A DNA stretch of 64,000 nt, from NCBI GenBank assembly GCA_017480245.1, contig JAFVBA010000010.1, positions 186,001 to 250,000 of the forward strand, written 5' to 3'. A model generated the notes under the pieces. The model was given only the letters and a program-made list of their open reading frames with translations, did no database searches and had not been told where the DNA came from. Below are positions 52,570 to 61,919 of this stretch, piece by piece. Source of the DNA: Bacteroidales bacterium. Lineage in GTDB: Bacteria > Bacteroidota > Bacteroidia > Bacteroidales > P3. A program made the translations under genes and the position numbers. Position 1 is the stretch's first letter, and each line of letters opens with the position of its first letter.

Positions 52570-53592
52570 TTACTTAATCAAGAAAGTGAATTTATCATAA
52601 TTTTTAAGAGCAACGCCCGTTCCTCTGGCAACTGCACGCAATGGGTCGTCCGCAACATGAACCGCCAATTTGGTTTTCGCAGCTATTCTCTTATCCAGAC
52701 CTCTTAGCAATGCACCTCCGCCTGCTAAATAAATACCTGTGTGATATATATCGCTGGCAAGTTCAGGTGGTGTCATGGCAAGGGCTTCCAGTACCGCACT
52801 TTCAACCTTTGCAATGGATTTATCCAATGCATGTGCAATTTCTTTGTAATTTACAGAAATTTCTTTAGGAATACCTGTCAAAACATCACGTCCTTGTACT
52901 TGGAAATCCTCAGGCGGATTGTCCAATTCCGGTATTGCGGCTCCGCATTCTATCTTTATTCTCTCAGCCATACGTTCGCCGATATAGATATTATGCTGTT
53001 TTTTCATATATTCAACAATATCGCTGTTGAATTCATCACCTGCAATACGGATTGACTTATTGCAAACGATACCTCCCAATGCTATCACCGCAATTTCCGA
53101 AGTTCCGCCGCCTATATCAATAATCATATTACCGACAGGCTCCAATACATCAATACCAATACCTATCGCTGCAGCCATCGGCTCATGAATCAAACGGACA
53201 TCCTTTGCCCCTGCCTGCTCTGCTGCATCCCTTACGGCGCGTTCCTCAACGTTTGTAATACCTGAAGGAATACAGATAACCATTTTCAATGCAGGCGGAA
53301 TCAATGAACGTTTGGCAGGAATCATTTTGATTAATTCCTTAATCATATCATTGGCCATGTCAAAATCTGCGATAACTCCGTCTCTCAACGGGCGGATTGT
53401 CTGAATATTTTCGTGAGTTTTGCCGTACATTTGCATTGCACGCTTACCCACAGCCATTATCTTTTTTGTAGAACGGTCTATTGCAACGATACTCGGCTCA
53501 TCTACTACGACCTTATCGTTACATATTATAATAGAATTGGCTGTGCCTAAATCTATCGCTACTTCCCGTGTCAGAAATGAAAATAATCCCAT
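52570..53592 (-). CDS. mreB: Rod shape-determining protein MreB
   Basis: 340 residues of bacterial actin. Phosphate-1 loop VAIDLGTANSIIIC, connect and phosphate-2 segments VGNMIIDIGGGTSEIAVIALGG, adenosine motif IYLAGGGALLRGLDKRI. It forms membrane-associated filaments that organise peptidoglycan synthesis. It follows purH, as in Bacteroides, but a terminator comes straight after, and mreC, mreD, pbp2 and rodA are not next to it. Confidence 0.97.
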   Translation of the reverse strand: MGLFSFLTREVAIDLGTANSIIICNDKVVVDEPSIVAIDRSTKKIMAVGKRAMQMYGKTHENIQTIRPLRDGVIADFDMANDMIKELIKMIPAKRSLIPPALKMVICIPSGITNVEERAVRDAAEQAGAKDVRLIHEPMAAAIGIGIDVLEPVGNMIIDIGGGTSEIAVIALGGIVCNKSIRIAGDEFNSDIVEYMKKQHNIYIGERMAERIKIECGAAIPELDNPPEDFQVQGRDVLTGIPKEISVNYKEIAHALDKSIAKVESAVLEALAMTPPELASDIYHTGIYLAGGGALLRGLDKRIAAKTKLAVHVADDPLRAVARGTGVALKNYDKFTFLIK

Positions 53593-53670
53593 TTTCTTTT
53601 ATTGTCTTTCTTGTTTTACCTTTAATCTTACGCAGTTTTTTCAATAAGGTTACAATTTTATATAAAAATT

Positions 53671-55194
53671 TTAGTGTTTGAAGTGTCTGAATCCTGTCAT
53701 AGCCATTGACATATTGTTGGCTTTGCAATATTCCACGCTTTCCTCATCACGTATTGAACCGCCAGGTTGTATAATAGTGTCAATACCTTCGCGGTGTGCT
53801 ATGGTAACACAGTCTTTGAACGGGAAGAATGCGTCAGATGCCATCACCGCTCCGTGCAAATCAAAATTGAAACTCTTTGCTTTTTCTATTGCATGGCGAA
53901 GTGCATCTACTCTACTCGTTTGTCCCGTTCCCGAACCCAATAGTTGCATATCTTTTGCAAGAACTATTGCGTTGGATTTGGTATGTTTTACTATTATGTT
54001 GGCAAACTGCAAATCTTTTATCTCTTTTTCGGTGAATTTTCTGTCGGTTACGCTTACTATTTCCTCTTGTTGCTCTACTTTTGTGTCTCTTTGTTGAACC
54101 AAAACTCCGTTTAAAGCACTGCGGAACACGTAATCGGATTTCTTTGCATCTTTACGTTTCAATATTATGCGGTTTTTCTTTGAAAACAAGACTTCCAATG
54201 CTTCTTTGTCGTAATCCGGAGCGATGCAAACCTCCATAAAAATCTTGTTCATCTCTTCAGCCGTTGCTTTATCTACTTTACGGTTGCATACGAACACACC
54301 TCCGAAGGCGCTTACCGGATCTCCTTCCAATGCTTTCAAATAAGCGTCTTTCAAATTCTCCCTTACTGCCAATCCACAGGCATTGTTATGTTTTATTATC
54401 GCAAATGCAGTTCCCGAAAAGTCGTCTATCAAATTGCAAGCGGCATCTATGTCCCCTATGTTGTTGTAAGAAATTTCTTTTCCGTGCAACTGTTCGAATT
54501 CATCGTTGAAATTGCCGAAGAAATATCCTTTTTGATGAGGGTTTTCGCCGTAACGCAATTCGTTTGCATTGATATAACTTTCTTTAAATACGTTAGAAGG
54601 TTTTTCTGTCGTGGAATTAAAATACTTAAATATCATAGTATCATAATGGGAAGACACCATAAAAGCGTATGATGCGAATTGCAGACGGTCATTTATATCG
54701 CTGTAACCGTTTTTGTCGCAAAGAAGATTGTAAAATGCCTCATACTGTTCTACACTCGGCACGATGATAACGTCATTGTAGTTTTTGGCAGCCGCACGTA
54801 TCAAAGAAATTCCGCCGATGTCTATTTTCTCAATCACTGCTTGGTGTTCAGCACCGCTTTGTACCGTTTTCTCAAAAGGATACAAATCAACGATAACAAC
54901 ATCAAAGCAAGGAATACCATATTCTTCCATTTGCTTTATATCGTTTTCGTTATTTGTTCTTCCGAGTATGCCTCCGAATACTTTAGGGTGGAGAGTTTTT
55001 ACCCTGCCGCCTAATATTGAAGGGTACGAAGTCAGACTTTCAACCGTCTTTGCCTCAACTTCCAAACTTTTTATGAAATCATAAGTTCCTCCTGTGGAAT
55101 AAATCTCCACTCCCAAGTCATCTAACTTTTTTACTATTACGTCTATTCCCTCTTTAGAGAAAACAGAAATCAACGCTCTTTTAATCTGCTTCAT
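53671..55194 (-). CDS. purH: Bifunctional AICAR transformylase/IMP cyclohydrolase
   Basis: 507 residues. The N-terminal MGS-like cyclohydrolase domain (RALISVFSKEGIDV, YSTGGTYDFIKS, GGRVKTLHPKVFGGIL) is followed by the transformylase domain (NELRYGENPHQKGYFFG, AIIKHNNACGLAV, MASDAFFPFKDCV, TIIQPGGSIRDEESVEYC). It carries out the last two steps of IMP synthesis. The start overlaps engB by 4 bases (ATGA), and mreB follows 78 bases downstream. Confidence 0.97.
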   Translation of the reverse strand: MKQIKRALISVFSKEGIDVIVKKLDDLGVEIYSTGGTYDFIKSLEVEAKTVESLTSYPSILGGRVKTLHPKVFGGILGRTNNENDIKQMEEYGIPCFDVVIVDLYPFEKTVQSGAEHQAVIEKIDIGGISLIRAAAKNYNDVIIVPSVEQYEAFYNLLCDKNGYSDINDRLQFASYAFMVSSHYDTMIFKYFNSTTEKPSNVFKESYINANELRYGENPHQKGYFFGNFNDEFEQLHGKEISYNNIGDIDAACNLIDDFSGTAFAIIKHNNACGLAVRENLKDAYLKALEGDPVSAFGGVFVCNRKVDKATAEEMNKIFMEVCIAPDYDKEALEVLFSKKNRIILKRKDAKKSDYVFRSALNGVLVQQRDTKVEQQEEIVSVTDRKFTEKEIKDLQFANIIVKHTKSNAIVLAKDMQLLGSGTGQTSRVDALRHAIEKAKSFNFDLHGAVMASDAFFPFKDCVTIAHREGIDTIIQPGGSIRDEESVEYCKANNMSMAMTGFRHFKH

Positions 55195-55793
55195 TGTTGT
55201 ATAATGTTTTCTATTTCTTGTAATATCTCGTCTTTGCCTGCTTTGGTTTCGGAGGAAGAAAGCATCATCTTAGGCAATTCTTCCCACGCTTCCTTTAAAG
55301 CATTTTTGAATAATATAACGTTATCCTGCGTCTTTTTGTTGCTTTGTTTGTCTGTTTTTGTAAAGATTATCTCAAACGGAACGCTGTTTTCACCTAAAAA
55401 ATTGACAAAATCCAAATCTATTTTCTGCGGACTTAATCTGGAATCAATAAGAACGAATACGCAGTAAAGGCTTTCACGTTTAAGTAAATAATCATTAATC
55501 ATAGTGAAAAACTTTTGCCTTTGCGTCTTGGCAACTTGCGCATATCCGTAACCGGGTAAATCAACTATGTACCAGTTATCATTGATTATAAAATGGTTTA
55601 TCAATTGCGTTTTGCCGGGAGTGGAAGAAGTCTTTGCCAAATGCGAATGCCCTGTAAGCATATTGATTAACGATGATTTGCCTACGTTACTCCTGCCGAT
55701 AAATGCGATTTCAGGCCATTTATTCGGCGGACATTGACTTAGTTTAGCACTGCTTACTTCAAACTTTGCACTCTTGATTTCCATAAACGTCAT
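55191..55793 (-). CDS. engB: Ribosome biogenesis GTPase YihA/YsxC (EngB)
   Basis: 200 residues. G1 GRSNVGKSS, G2 region around TSSTPGKTQ, G3 DLPGYGYAQ, G4 FTKTDK, G5 region LSSSETKAG. EngB assists large-subunit assembly. A start three codons later (55784) would give the more usual MEIKSAKFEV beginning. The -7 box at 55805-55812 leaves only a few bases of leader. Confidence 0.95.
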   Translation of the reverse strand: MTFMEIKSAKFEVSSAKLSQCPPNKWPEIAFIGRSNVGKSSLINMLTGHSHLAKTSSTPGKTQLINHFIINDNWYIVDLPGYGYAQVAKTQRQKFFTMINDYLLKRESLYCVFVLIDSRLSPQKIDLDFVNFLGENSVPFEIIFTKTDKQSNKKTQDNVILFKNALKEAWEELPKMMLSSSETKAGKDEILQEIENIIQQ

Positions 55794-55804
55794 ATTTCAG
55801 GCTG

Positions 55805-55812
55805 CAAATTTA
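55805..55812 (-). promoter_or_regulatory. -7 box (TAAATTTG) for engB-purH-mreB
   Basis: Minus-strand TAAATTTGC, 12 bases before the first possible engB ATG, so the 5' UTR is very short. Confidence 0.5.
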
Positions 55813-55947
55813 CGAATATTTGTTGAAAACCCAAAATTGCAAAATAAATTCTTTGTTTTGCTGACAGTTTTTCCTACTGTAATAACATAGACTTCTAATC
55901 TCTTCAAAATAAAGTGGTACGAGCTGCACAGGCAAATTTAATATATC

Positions 55948-56033
55948 AAAATAAGGTGCCGAATCAGTAAATTCTTTTCTGAAAAGAGTAAAATGTTTTT
56001 TGAAAACAATTTCGTGATTCGGCACTTTATTTT
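55948..56033 (+). repeat. 86-bp nested palindrome (family I, copy 5)
   Basis: AAAATAAGGTGCCGAATCAG at the left, GTGATTCGGCACTTTATTTT at the right; TTTTCTGAAAAG and TTTTTTGAAAAC 21 bp apart in the core. It lies between the phosphatase gene and engB. Confidence 0.85.
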
Positions 56034-56094
56034 GCTTGGTTAAGATAATCACTTTGCGCAATATTGCCAGTGCGGCTCGCACCGATACTTTATT

Positions 56095-56580
56095 TTAGTG
56101 AGTTAATAAATCGTTTAAAATTCCTTCGCAGGCGTCTTCCAAAAGATTGATGACAAATTGAAAATCTGCCATATCGCCGTAATAAGGGTCGGGAACTATA
56201 TTTTCCTTCTTATATTTATTGAAATATTCCTTAATATAATGAACTTTTTGCATCAATTGCCTATCGGGACAACGCAATTTGACATCGTGGTAATTCTCTT
56301 CGTCCATTACAATTATATAGTCAAACAGTTCAAAATCCTTTTTATTGAACTGTCTTGCCCGAGATGAAAAATCATATCCGTTTTGTTTGCCACACTGCCG
56401 CATACGGCTGTCAGGTAATTGCCCGACATGCCACGAACCTATACCTGCAGAATCGATAAATAACTTGTCGCTAATTCTTCTTTGCTCCGCCTTTTGTTTT
56501 AATATTCCTTCCGCAGCAGGAGATCGGCAAATATTTCCCAAACACACGAAAAGAATAGATGTTTTATTGAATAAATCCAT
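56095..56580 (-). CDS. Low-molecular-weight protein-tyrosine phosphatase
   Basis: 161 residues. P-loop C13-LGNIC-R19-S at the N-terminus, DSAGIGSWHVGQ, and the general-acid region VPDPYYGD (Asp). This is the LMW-PTP fold used to dephosphorylate tyrosine kinases of exopolysaccharide export or host proteins; the substrate is unknown. No BY-kinase gene is adjacent. Single gene followed by a family I element. Confidence 0.93.
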   Translation of the reverse strand: MDLFNKTSILFVCLGNICRSPAAEGILKQKAEQRRISDKLFIDSAGIGSWHVGQLPDSRMRQCGKQNGYDFSSRARQFNKKDFELFDYIIVMDEENYHDVKLRCPDRQLMQKVHYIKEYFNKYKKENIVPDPYYGDMADFQFVINLLEDACEGILNDLLTH

Positions 56581-56607
56581 TTCTGTTTAGTTTGAAGTTT
56601 TTTGTCA

Positions 56608-56694
56608 TTAGTTTAGAGTTTAACGTTGAGATTTTGTAGTTTATTGCGTTAGTCTTTCCAAAACTTTAAACCTTAAACTATAAATTCTAAACTA
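56608..56694 (+). repeat. Heptamer hairpin, GTTTAAA type (copy II-4)
   Basis: AGTTTAGAGTTTAACG at the left; AAACTTTAAACCTTAAAC and ATTCTAAAC at the right, in partial 7-bp phase around an AT-rich loop. It lies between divergent genes, so it cannot be a 3' terminator for either; that weakens the simple terminator explanation of the family. Confidence 0.6.
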
Positions 56695-56735
56695 ATATTT
56701 TTCTTAAAATCTTTGCCGAATCAAAAAGTTTATTG

Positions 56736-56743
56736 TATTTTTG
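56736..56743 (+). promoter_or_regulatory. -7 box (TATTTTTG) for the DUF1573 genes
   Basis: TATTTTTGC, 18 bases before the ATG at 56761. Confidence 0.6.
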
Positions 56744-56760
56744 CAAGTTGATTATAACAA

Positions 56761-57270
56761 ATGAATAAAGTAAAAGGCTTACATATTAAGGCAATATTTG
56801 TTTATTTGGCATTGATTTTGTTAATGTCTCAAATGTCTTTTGCTCAAAATGAAACAAAAGGTCAAAAGAAATCTTTTTTTTCGGAGTTGTTTAAAAAGAA
56901 AAGCAATAAAGAAAGAAAATATTCAGATGCAGAGACGATAACTCTCAAACAAGAACCTGTAATGAGCATAGACAAATTGTTCTTTGATTATGGCGATGTT
57001 GTACAAGGGGAAAGTGCTGTTGCTGAATTTGAAATATCTAACTTAGGAGGAATAAATCTTTCCATAAAAGACATAGAGATTTCCTGCAATTGCGTAGATA
57101 TTAATCTGTCTTCCCATACAATAAAGCCTAACGGTAAAGCTGTACTGAAACTAACTTACAATACTAATATTGTTGGAGAAATAAAAAGAAGTGTTACACT
57201 TGTGAGTAATGACAAATCAAACGAAAGGACGACTTTATTGCTTACGGGTAATGTAAAAGTGAAAAATTAA
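56761..57270 (+). CDS. DUF1573 exported protein, copy 1
   Basis: 169 residues. Signal peptide about 10-28 (IFVYLALILLMSQMSFAQ), a basic stretch (KGQKKSFFSELFKKKSNKERK) and one Ig-like DUF1573 domain (about 70-169): LFFDYGDVVQGESAVAEFEISNLGG ... ISCNCVDINLSS ... KLTYNTNIVGEIKRSVTL (parts). Paralogous to the next gene. DUF1573 domains are periplasmic or surface Ig-like modules of unknown role in Bacteroidetes. Confidence 0.85.
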   Translation: MNKVKGLHIKAIFVYLALILLMSQMSFAQNETKGQKKSFFSELFKKKSNKERKYSDAETITLKQEPVMSIDKLFFDYGDVVQGESAVAEFEISNLGGINLSIKDIEISCNCVDINLSSHTIKPNGKAVLKLTYNTNIVGEIKRSVTLVSNDKSNERTTLLLTGNVKVKN

Positions 57271-57306
57271 AAAATAAATAGTTTAACAATAAAAACATTT
57301 AGTAAA

Positions 57307-57714
57307 ATGAAAAAATTGGTTTTATCATTACTGCTTACGTTTGCAGTAGTCTTTGGAGTAAATGCTCAAGAGAAAACAGGAGCAAAGGTATCCGGCGGAA
57401 CACAAGCCGAAATTACATTTACAGAATTGGAACATGATTACGGTGAAGTGGAAAAAGGCGGCAACGGAATTTGTGAATTCGTTTATAAAAACACAGGAAA
57501 AGCTCCTTTGATGCTTACTAATGTCCGTTCTTCTTGCGGTTGTACTATCCCTTCTTGGAGTAAAGAACCTTTGATGCCGGGACAAACTGCTAAGATTCAA
57601 GTTAAATACAACACTAACAACGTTGGAACTATCAACAAAACCATCACGGTAGAATCAAATGCCGCAAGCGGAAAAACAATCTTGAAAATAAAAGGAAAAG
57701 TTGTAAATAAATAA
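57307..57714 (+). CDS. DUF1573 exported protein, copy 2
   Basis: 135 residues. Signal peptide MKKLVLSLLLTFAVVFGVNAQ, then a single DUF1573 domain: ITFTELEHDYGEVEKGGNG, NTGKAPLMLTNVRSSCGCTIPSWSK (part), PGQTAKIQVKYNTNNVGTINKT. The SCGCT motif is the family hallmark. Same operon as copy 1 (36-base gap) and followed 6 bases later by an aminotransferase gene. Confidence 0.9.
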   Translation: MKKLVLSLLLTFAVVFGVNAQEKTGAKVSGGTQAEITFTELEHDYGEVEKGGNGICEFVYKNTGKAPLMLTNVRSSCGCTIPSWSKEPLMPGQTAKIQVKYNTNNVGTINKTITVESNAASGKTILKIKGKVVNK

Positions 57715-57720
57715 AAGGAA

Positions 57721-58920
57721 ATGCCTAAAATATCAGAAAAAGGAGCCACTTTACAGGCTTCAGCTATCAGAAAATTAGTACCTTTTGCAGACGCAGCAAA
57801 AGAAAGAGGAATAAAAATCCATCACCTTAACATCGGACAACCCGATATTAAGACTCCGACAGGAGCATTGGACGCTTTGCGTAAAGCAGATATGGAAATA
57901 GTGGCTTATACTCCGTCAAACGGAAACGCTTCTTACAGAAAAAAACTTTGCGAGTATTACAGCCGTTTTAATATCACACTTGACCCTAAGGACATCATAA
58001 TTACTTGCGGCGGAAGCGAGGCTTTGCAAATTGCTTTCAATGTTTGTTTGAACGAAGGCGAAGAAGTATTGGTTTCTGAGCCATATTACGCTAACTACAA
58101 TTCATTTGCAAAACTTTCGGGTGCTGTTATCAAAACTATCCCTTCATCAATAGAGACGGGATTCGCACTTCCAGATATGGAAGAGTTTGAAAAAGCCATC
58201 ACTCCGAAGACACGTGCAATTATGGTCTGCAATCCTAACAACCCTACGGGATATCTTTATTCTGAAAAGGAACTTAGACAACTTGCAGAGATAGTTAAAA
58301 AGCACGATTTGTTCTTATTTGCTGACGAAGTGTACAGAGAATTCGTTTATGACGGACAAAAACATTTTTCTGTTATGCAAATAGAAGGTATTGAGGAGAA
58401 TGCTATTCTTTTGGACTCAGTTTCCAAACGTTATTCTGCATGCGGTGCCCGTGAGGGTATGATTATATCCAAGAATAAGGAAGTTATGGCTTCTGCTATG
58501 AAGATGGCGCAAGCCCGTTTGTGTCCTCCTTATTTCGGACAGATATTCTCAGAGGCTGCTATCGACACTCCTGAAAGTTATTTCAAAGAAGTTAATGACG
58601 AATACGACAGAAGAAGACGTGCATTAGTAAAAGGTATCAACGAAATCCCTGGTTGTAAATGTCCTAACCCTAACGGTGCATTCTACACTATGATTGAGAT
58701 GCCTATTGATGACAGTGATAAATTCTGTCAGTGGCTTTTGACCGATTTTAATTTAAATGGAGAAACTGTTATGTTAGCTCCGGGAACTGGATTCTATGCT
58801 GACCCTGAAAAAGGAAGAAAACAGGCACGTATTACTTACTGTTTGTGCATAGAAGACTTAATGGCTGGTATCAATTGTTTGAAAGAAGCCCTTAAGATAT
58901 ATCCTGGCAGAACTATCTAA
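57721..58920 (+). CDS. PLP-dependent class I/II aminotransferase (aspartate aminotransferase-like)
   Basis: 399 residues. Landmarks: HLNIGQPDIKTPTGALDA, YTPSNGNASYRKKLCEYY, CGGSEALQIAFNVCL, MVCNPNNPTGYLYS, FADEVYREFVYDG, and the PLP-lysine region LLDSVSKRYSACGAREG, then APGTGFYADPEKGRKQARI. It transfers amino groups, probably between aspartate or an aromatic/branched amino acid and 2-oxoglutarate; specificity cannot be read. Co-transcribed with two DUF1573 genes and closed by a strong terminator. Confidence 0.93.
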   Translation: MPKISEKGATLQASAIRKLVPFADAAKERGIKIHHLNIGQPDIKTPTGALDALRKADMEIVAYTPSNGNASYRKKLCEYYSRFNITLDPKDIIITCGGSEALQIAFNVCLNEGEEVLVSEPYYANYNSFAKLSGAVIKTIPSSIETGFALPDMEEFEKAITPKTRAIMVCNPNNPTGYLYSEKELRQLAEIVKKHDLFLFADEVYREFVYDGQKHFSVMQIEGIEENAILLDSVSKRYSACGAREGMIISKNKEVMASAMKMAQARLCPPYFGQIFSEAAIDTPESYFKEVNDEYDRRRRALVKGINEIPGCKCPNPNGAFYTMIEMPIDDSDKFCQWLLTDFNLNGETVMLAPGTGFYADPEKGRKQARITYCLCIEDLMAGINCLKEALKIYPGRTI

Positions 58921-58958
58921 AGAATTCCATATTTTAGAAATTTGATTTTATAGATTGT

Positions 58959-58992
58959 ACCGACTGTTTCTTGCAGTCGGTCTTTTGTTTTT
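58959..58992 (+). terminator. Terminator of the DUF1573-aminotransferase operon
   Basis: ACCGACTG (58959-58966), TTTCTTG loop, CAGTCGGT (58974-58981), then CTTTTGTTTTTT. Confidence 0.9.
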
Positions 58993-59080
58993 TACTTTCA
59001 ATTCAAGATTTTTTAGATAAAATGCCGTATTGTTCAAAATTTTATCTAATTTCGCAAACGTTTTTCGTAAAATATAGATT

Positions 59081-60298
59081 ATGAATTTTGAATTTTTCAT
59101 ATCCAAACGGCTAATCAAGGCTAAAAATACCACATCGGCAAACCGAGTAATAAGAATTGCAACCGTTTCCGTTACATTATCTGTTACCGTTATGCTACTT
59201 TCCATTAGCGTATTGAGCGGATTCAAAAACAGTGTAAAGGAAAAAATTACTGGATTCGGTTCTCATATACAAATTGTCGCATTTACTGCCTCGGAATCCT
59301 ATTCCGATAATCCTATATTCTTAAATCAGCAAACTCAAAAGACTATTCTGCAAAATAATAATGTAAAAAGCATTACTCCTGTATTGAATAAATCCGCAGC
59401 AATCATAACCGAAGGAAATTTTCACGCAGTTATCTTGAAAGGAATCACTAATTCTTATGATACTACTTTTTTTCACGACGCTTTAACCGCAGGAAAACTT
59501 CCCAAACTCAATAAAGAAAGCCGTCAAGAGTGCATTATTTCCAAGAATATCGCCGATAAAATGAATTTTTCTCTGAATGATAAAATCAAAGTCTATTTTT
59601 ATATTGGCGAGAACTACAGAAGCAAGAATTTTTACATATCCGGAATATATGATACGGGACTGGGAGATTATGATGAGCGGTTTCTGTTATGTGATGCCAC
59701 AGTTCTGCAGAATCTTTTCTCTCTTTCCGACACAGATTTTTCAGCTTACGAACTTTCTGTCAAGAATTTCTCCGATTTAGAAGCTTCCGCAGATGAACTT
59801 TATCAAGAGTTACCAAGAGAACTTACCCTTCAAACCATCACGGAAATAGAACCTAATTTGTTTTCGTGGCTAAACCTTTTAGACAGTAACGTAATTATGA
59901 TAATATTTATAATGATTCTGGTAACGGTTGTAACACTTTCTGGCGTAATTCTTATAATGATTTTTGAGAAAAAGCAAATGATAGGCACGCTTAAAGCATT
60001 CGGAACACCGAATAGGTCAATTGTCCGTATTTTTCTTTACAAAGCAGGCTACTTAGCACTGAAGGGAATTCTTTTTGGTAATATCCTGGCACTCGTTATT
60101 GAATTTACACAGAAATATACGCATCTTATCAAACTTGATTCACAAAGTTATTACCTGACAAGTGTTCCTATTGAAATAAATGCACTGCATATTATTCTTA
60201 TTGACGTATTTGCATTTGTTGTTTGTATGATTTGTATGATTATTCCCGCAAAAAGCATTGGTAAAATCTCAGTTGTCAAAAATCTTAAGTTTGAATGA
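59081..60298 (+). CDS. LolC/LolE-type ABC transporter permease
   Basis: 405 residues. First helix about 25-45 (ATVSVTLSVTVMLLSISVLS), a large periplasmic MacB_PCD domain (about 46-265) and three C-terminal FtsX helices (about 270-300, 320-345, 365-395) with MIFEKKQMIGTLKAFGTPNRSIVRIFL (part), the coupling-helix region. It fits lipoprotein-releasing permeases, which pass lipoproteins from the inner membrane to a LolA carrier. The ATPase gene lolD is not in the window. Confidence 0.9.
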   Translation: MNFEFFISKRLIKAKNTTSANRVIRIATVSVTLSVTVMLLSISVLSGFKNSVKEKITGFGSHIQIVAFTASESYSDNPIFLNQQTQKTILQNNNVKSITPVLNKSAAIITEGNFHAVILKGITNSYDTTFFHDALTAGKLPKLNKESRQECIISKNIADKMNFSLNDKIKVYFYIGENYRSKNFYISGIYDTGLGDYDERFLLCDATVLQNLFSLSDTDFSAYELSVKNFSDLEASADELYQELPRELTLQTITEIEPNLFSWLNLLDSNVIMIIFIMILVTVVTLSGVILIMIFEKKQMIGTLKAFGTPNRSIVRIFLYKAGYLALKGILFGNILALVIEFTQKYTHLIKLDSQSYYLTSVPIEINALHIILIDVFAFVVCMICMIIPAKSIGKISVVKNLKFE

Positions 60299-60372
60299 AA
60301 ATCTTTTATTGCAAATTAATTACAAAGAACTTAACATCAAATGAAAATCTTGTGAATAAAGACAATTAATAT

Positions 60373-60410
60373 AAAAGACCTTAATGTTAGAAACAACATT
60401 AAGGTCTTTT
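60373..60410. terminator. Bidirectional terminator between the permease and the fucosidase
   Basis: AAAAGACCTTAATGTT (60373-60388) and AACATTAAGGTCTTTT (60395-60410) form a perfect 16-bp stem with a 6-base loop and A/T runs on both sides; the genes converge here. Confidence 0.9.
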
Positions 60411-60443
60411 ATATTTCATTATATATTTAAAAGTTGCGATTTT

Positions 60444-61901
60444 CTACAATTCAACTACGATTGCATTCCGTTCTTTGCAGTCTTTAATAAATTTATCACT
60501 CAAAACAAGTGTATTAACGCCGTTTGTGATGTTCAGTTTAGCCTTTTGCTTATTGCCAAGTACGGTTTTATTGCCTTTTTTCAAGCCTTTAAAGTTCGGA
60601 ATTTGATAAACATTTTTCAAACTTACGCTGTCGCTTATCAAAATGATAGCGTGAATTTGCCCGTCTTTGCTTTGAGCGTAGCAAATGCCGTCTTGTTTGT
60701 ACGGAGATATAGGTCTGGTGGAATAAATAGCCTTTCCGTTGGTTTTCAGCCAAGAACCTATGCTGTCCATTCGTGCAACGGCTGCGGCAGGTAGGCTACC
60801 TTTTTCATCGGGTCCTACATTTAATAGGAAATTTCCGCCTTTGCATACCACATCTACTAATAAATGAATAAGTGTGTTGGTTGATTTGTAATTGTCTTTG
60901 GAAGAATACGACCACGAGTCGCCCATTGTCATACATGTTTCCCAAGGATAATCCAACGGAGCATCAGGAATAGCCTGTTCAGGTGTGCGGTAATTCTCGT
61001 ATTTACCCCCGACACTTCTATCAACTATAATCATAGACGGATTTTTCTCCCTTGCCATCTTGGCAATCTTCGGCATATCAATATCTTGTATGCGTTTGTA
61101 AGCGCCAAGCCATGTTTCCTCTTCGCTGCCTGCTTTCACACTCCAAGAAGGACGTATCCAACCGCCGTCAAGCCAAAGAATATCAATTTTTCCGTAGTTG
61201 TGAGTAATTTCTTTTATCTGCTTGAAAGTAAAATCGCAGAAGTTCTGCCATAAATCCTTATGTTTTTCTATATTATAATTGACATTACGGTCAGGCGTTG
61301 CCCACAAAGGCGACCAATAATCCTCATTGTGCCAATCTGCTTTGGAAAAATACAAACCGATTGAGAAATTCCTGTCGCGGAATGCCTTTACAACTTCTTT
61401 TGTTACGTCTCTGCCGTCTTTTTTACCGAAAGGAAATTTTTTATTTGTGATTTTGTAGTCGGTTTCTTTGGTGTCGTACATACAAAATCCGTCATGGTGT
61501 TTGGTAGTAAAGACAACGTATTTCATTCCTGCTTTCTGAGCGGCTTCCGCCCACTTTTTAGGGTTGAATTGTGTAGGGTTAAACTCTTTGGATAAGTTAA
61601 AATACCAATCTTTATATTCATTGTAAGGTTTTCCGCCCCTGTCAATCCATTCTTCATTGCAAATACTCCAAGATTCCACCACTTGAGCCTGCGCATATAC
61701 GCCCCAGTGCATAAAAAATCCGAATTTCTTATCCTGCCATTCGTCTATGGCTTTCAAAATTTCGGGGTCGGTTTCGGGTTCTTGCTCATCTTGGGTTATA
61801 ATTCTTCCTTCGGGAAGATAATCTTGCGCTTTAAGGGTCGTAAATCCCGAACTTGCCGTAATAAACAGCGATATTGCTGTAATAAATAATGATTTTCTCA
61901 T
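60444..61901 (-). CDS. Exported alpha-L-fucosidase (GH29)
   Basis: 485 residues. Signal peptide MRKSLFITAISLFITASSGF ends near LKAQ. GH29 blocks: KKFGFFMHWGVYAQ, EFNPTQFNPKKWAEAAQKAG, VFTTKHHDGFCMYDT, FSIGLYFSKADWH, DILWLDGGW (nucleophile Asp) and WETCMTMGDSWSY, GNFLLNVGPDEKG. It removes alpha-L-fucose from glycans such as host N- or O-glycans, complementing the GH92 mannosidase at 21622. No transporter gene is adjacent. Confidence 0.95.
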   Translation of the reverse strand: MRKSLFITAISLFITASSGFTTLKAQDYLPEGRIITQDEQEPETDPEILKAIDEWQDKKFGFFMHWGVYAQAQVVESWSICNEEWIDRGGKPYNEYKDWYFNLSKEFNPTQFNPKKWAEAAQKAGMKYVVFTTKHHDGFCMYDTKETDYKITNKKFPFGKKDGRDVTKEVVKAFRDRNFSIGLYFSKADWHNEDYWSPLWATPDRNVNYNIEKHKDLWQNFCDFTFKQIKEITHNYGKIDILWLDGGWIRPSWSVKAGSEEETWLGAYKRIQDIDMPKIAKMAREKNPSMIIVDRSVGGKYENYRTPEQAIPDAPLDYPWETCMTMGDSWSYSSKDNYKSTNTLIHLLVDVVCKGGNFLLNVGPDEKGSLPAAAVARMDSIGSWLKTNGKAIYSTRPISPYKQDGICYAQSKDGQIHAIILISDSVSLKNVYQIPNFKGLKKGNKTVLGNKQKAKLNITNGVNTLVLSDKFIKDCKERNAIVVEL

Positions 61902-61919
61902 ATTGTTTGTATGTTTTGA

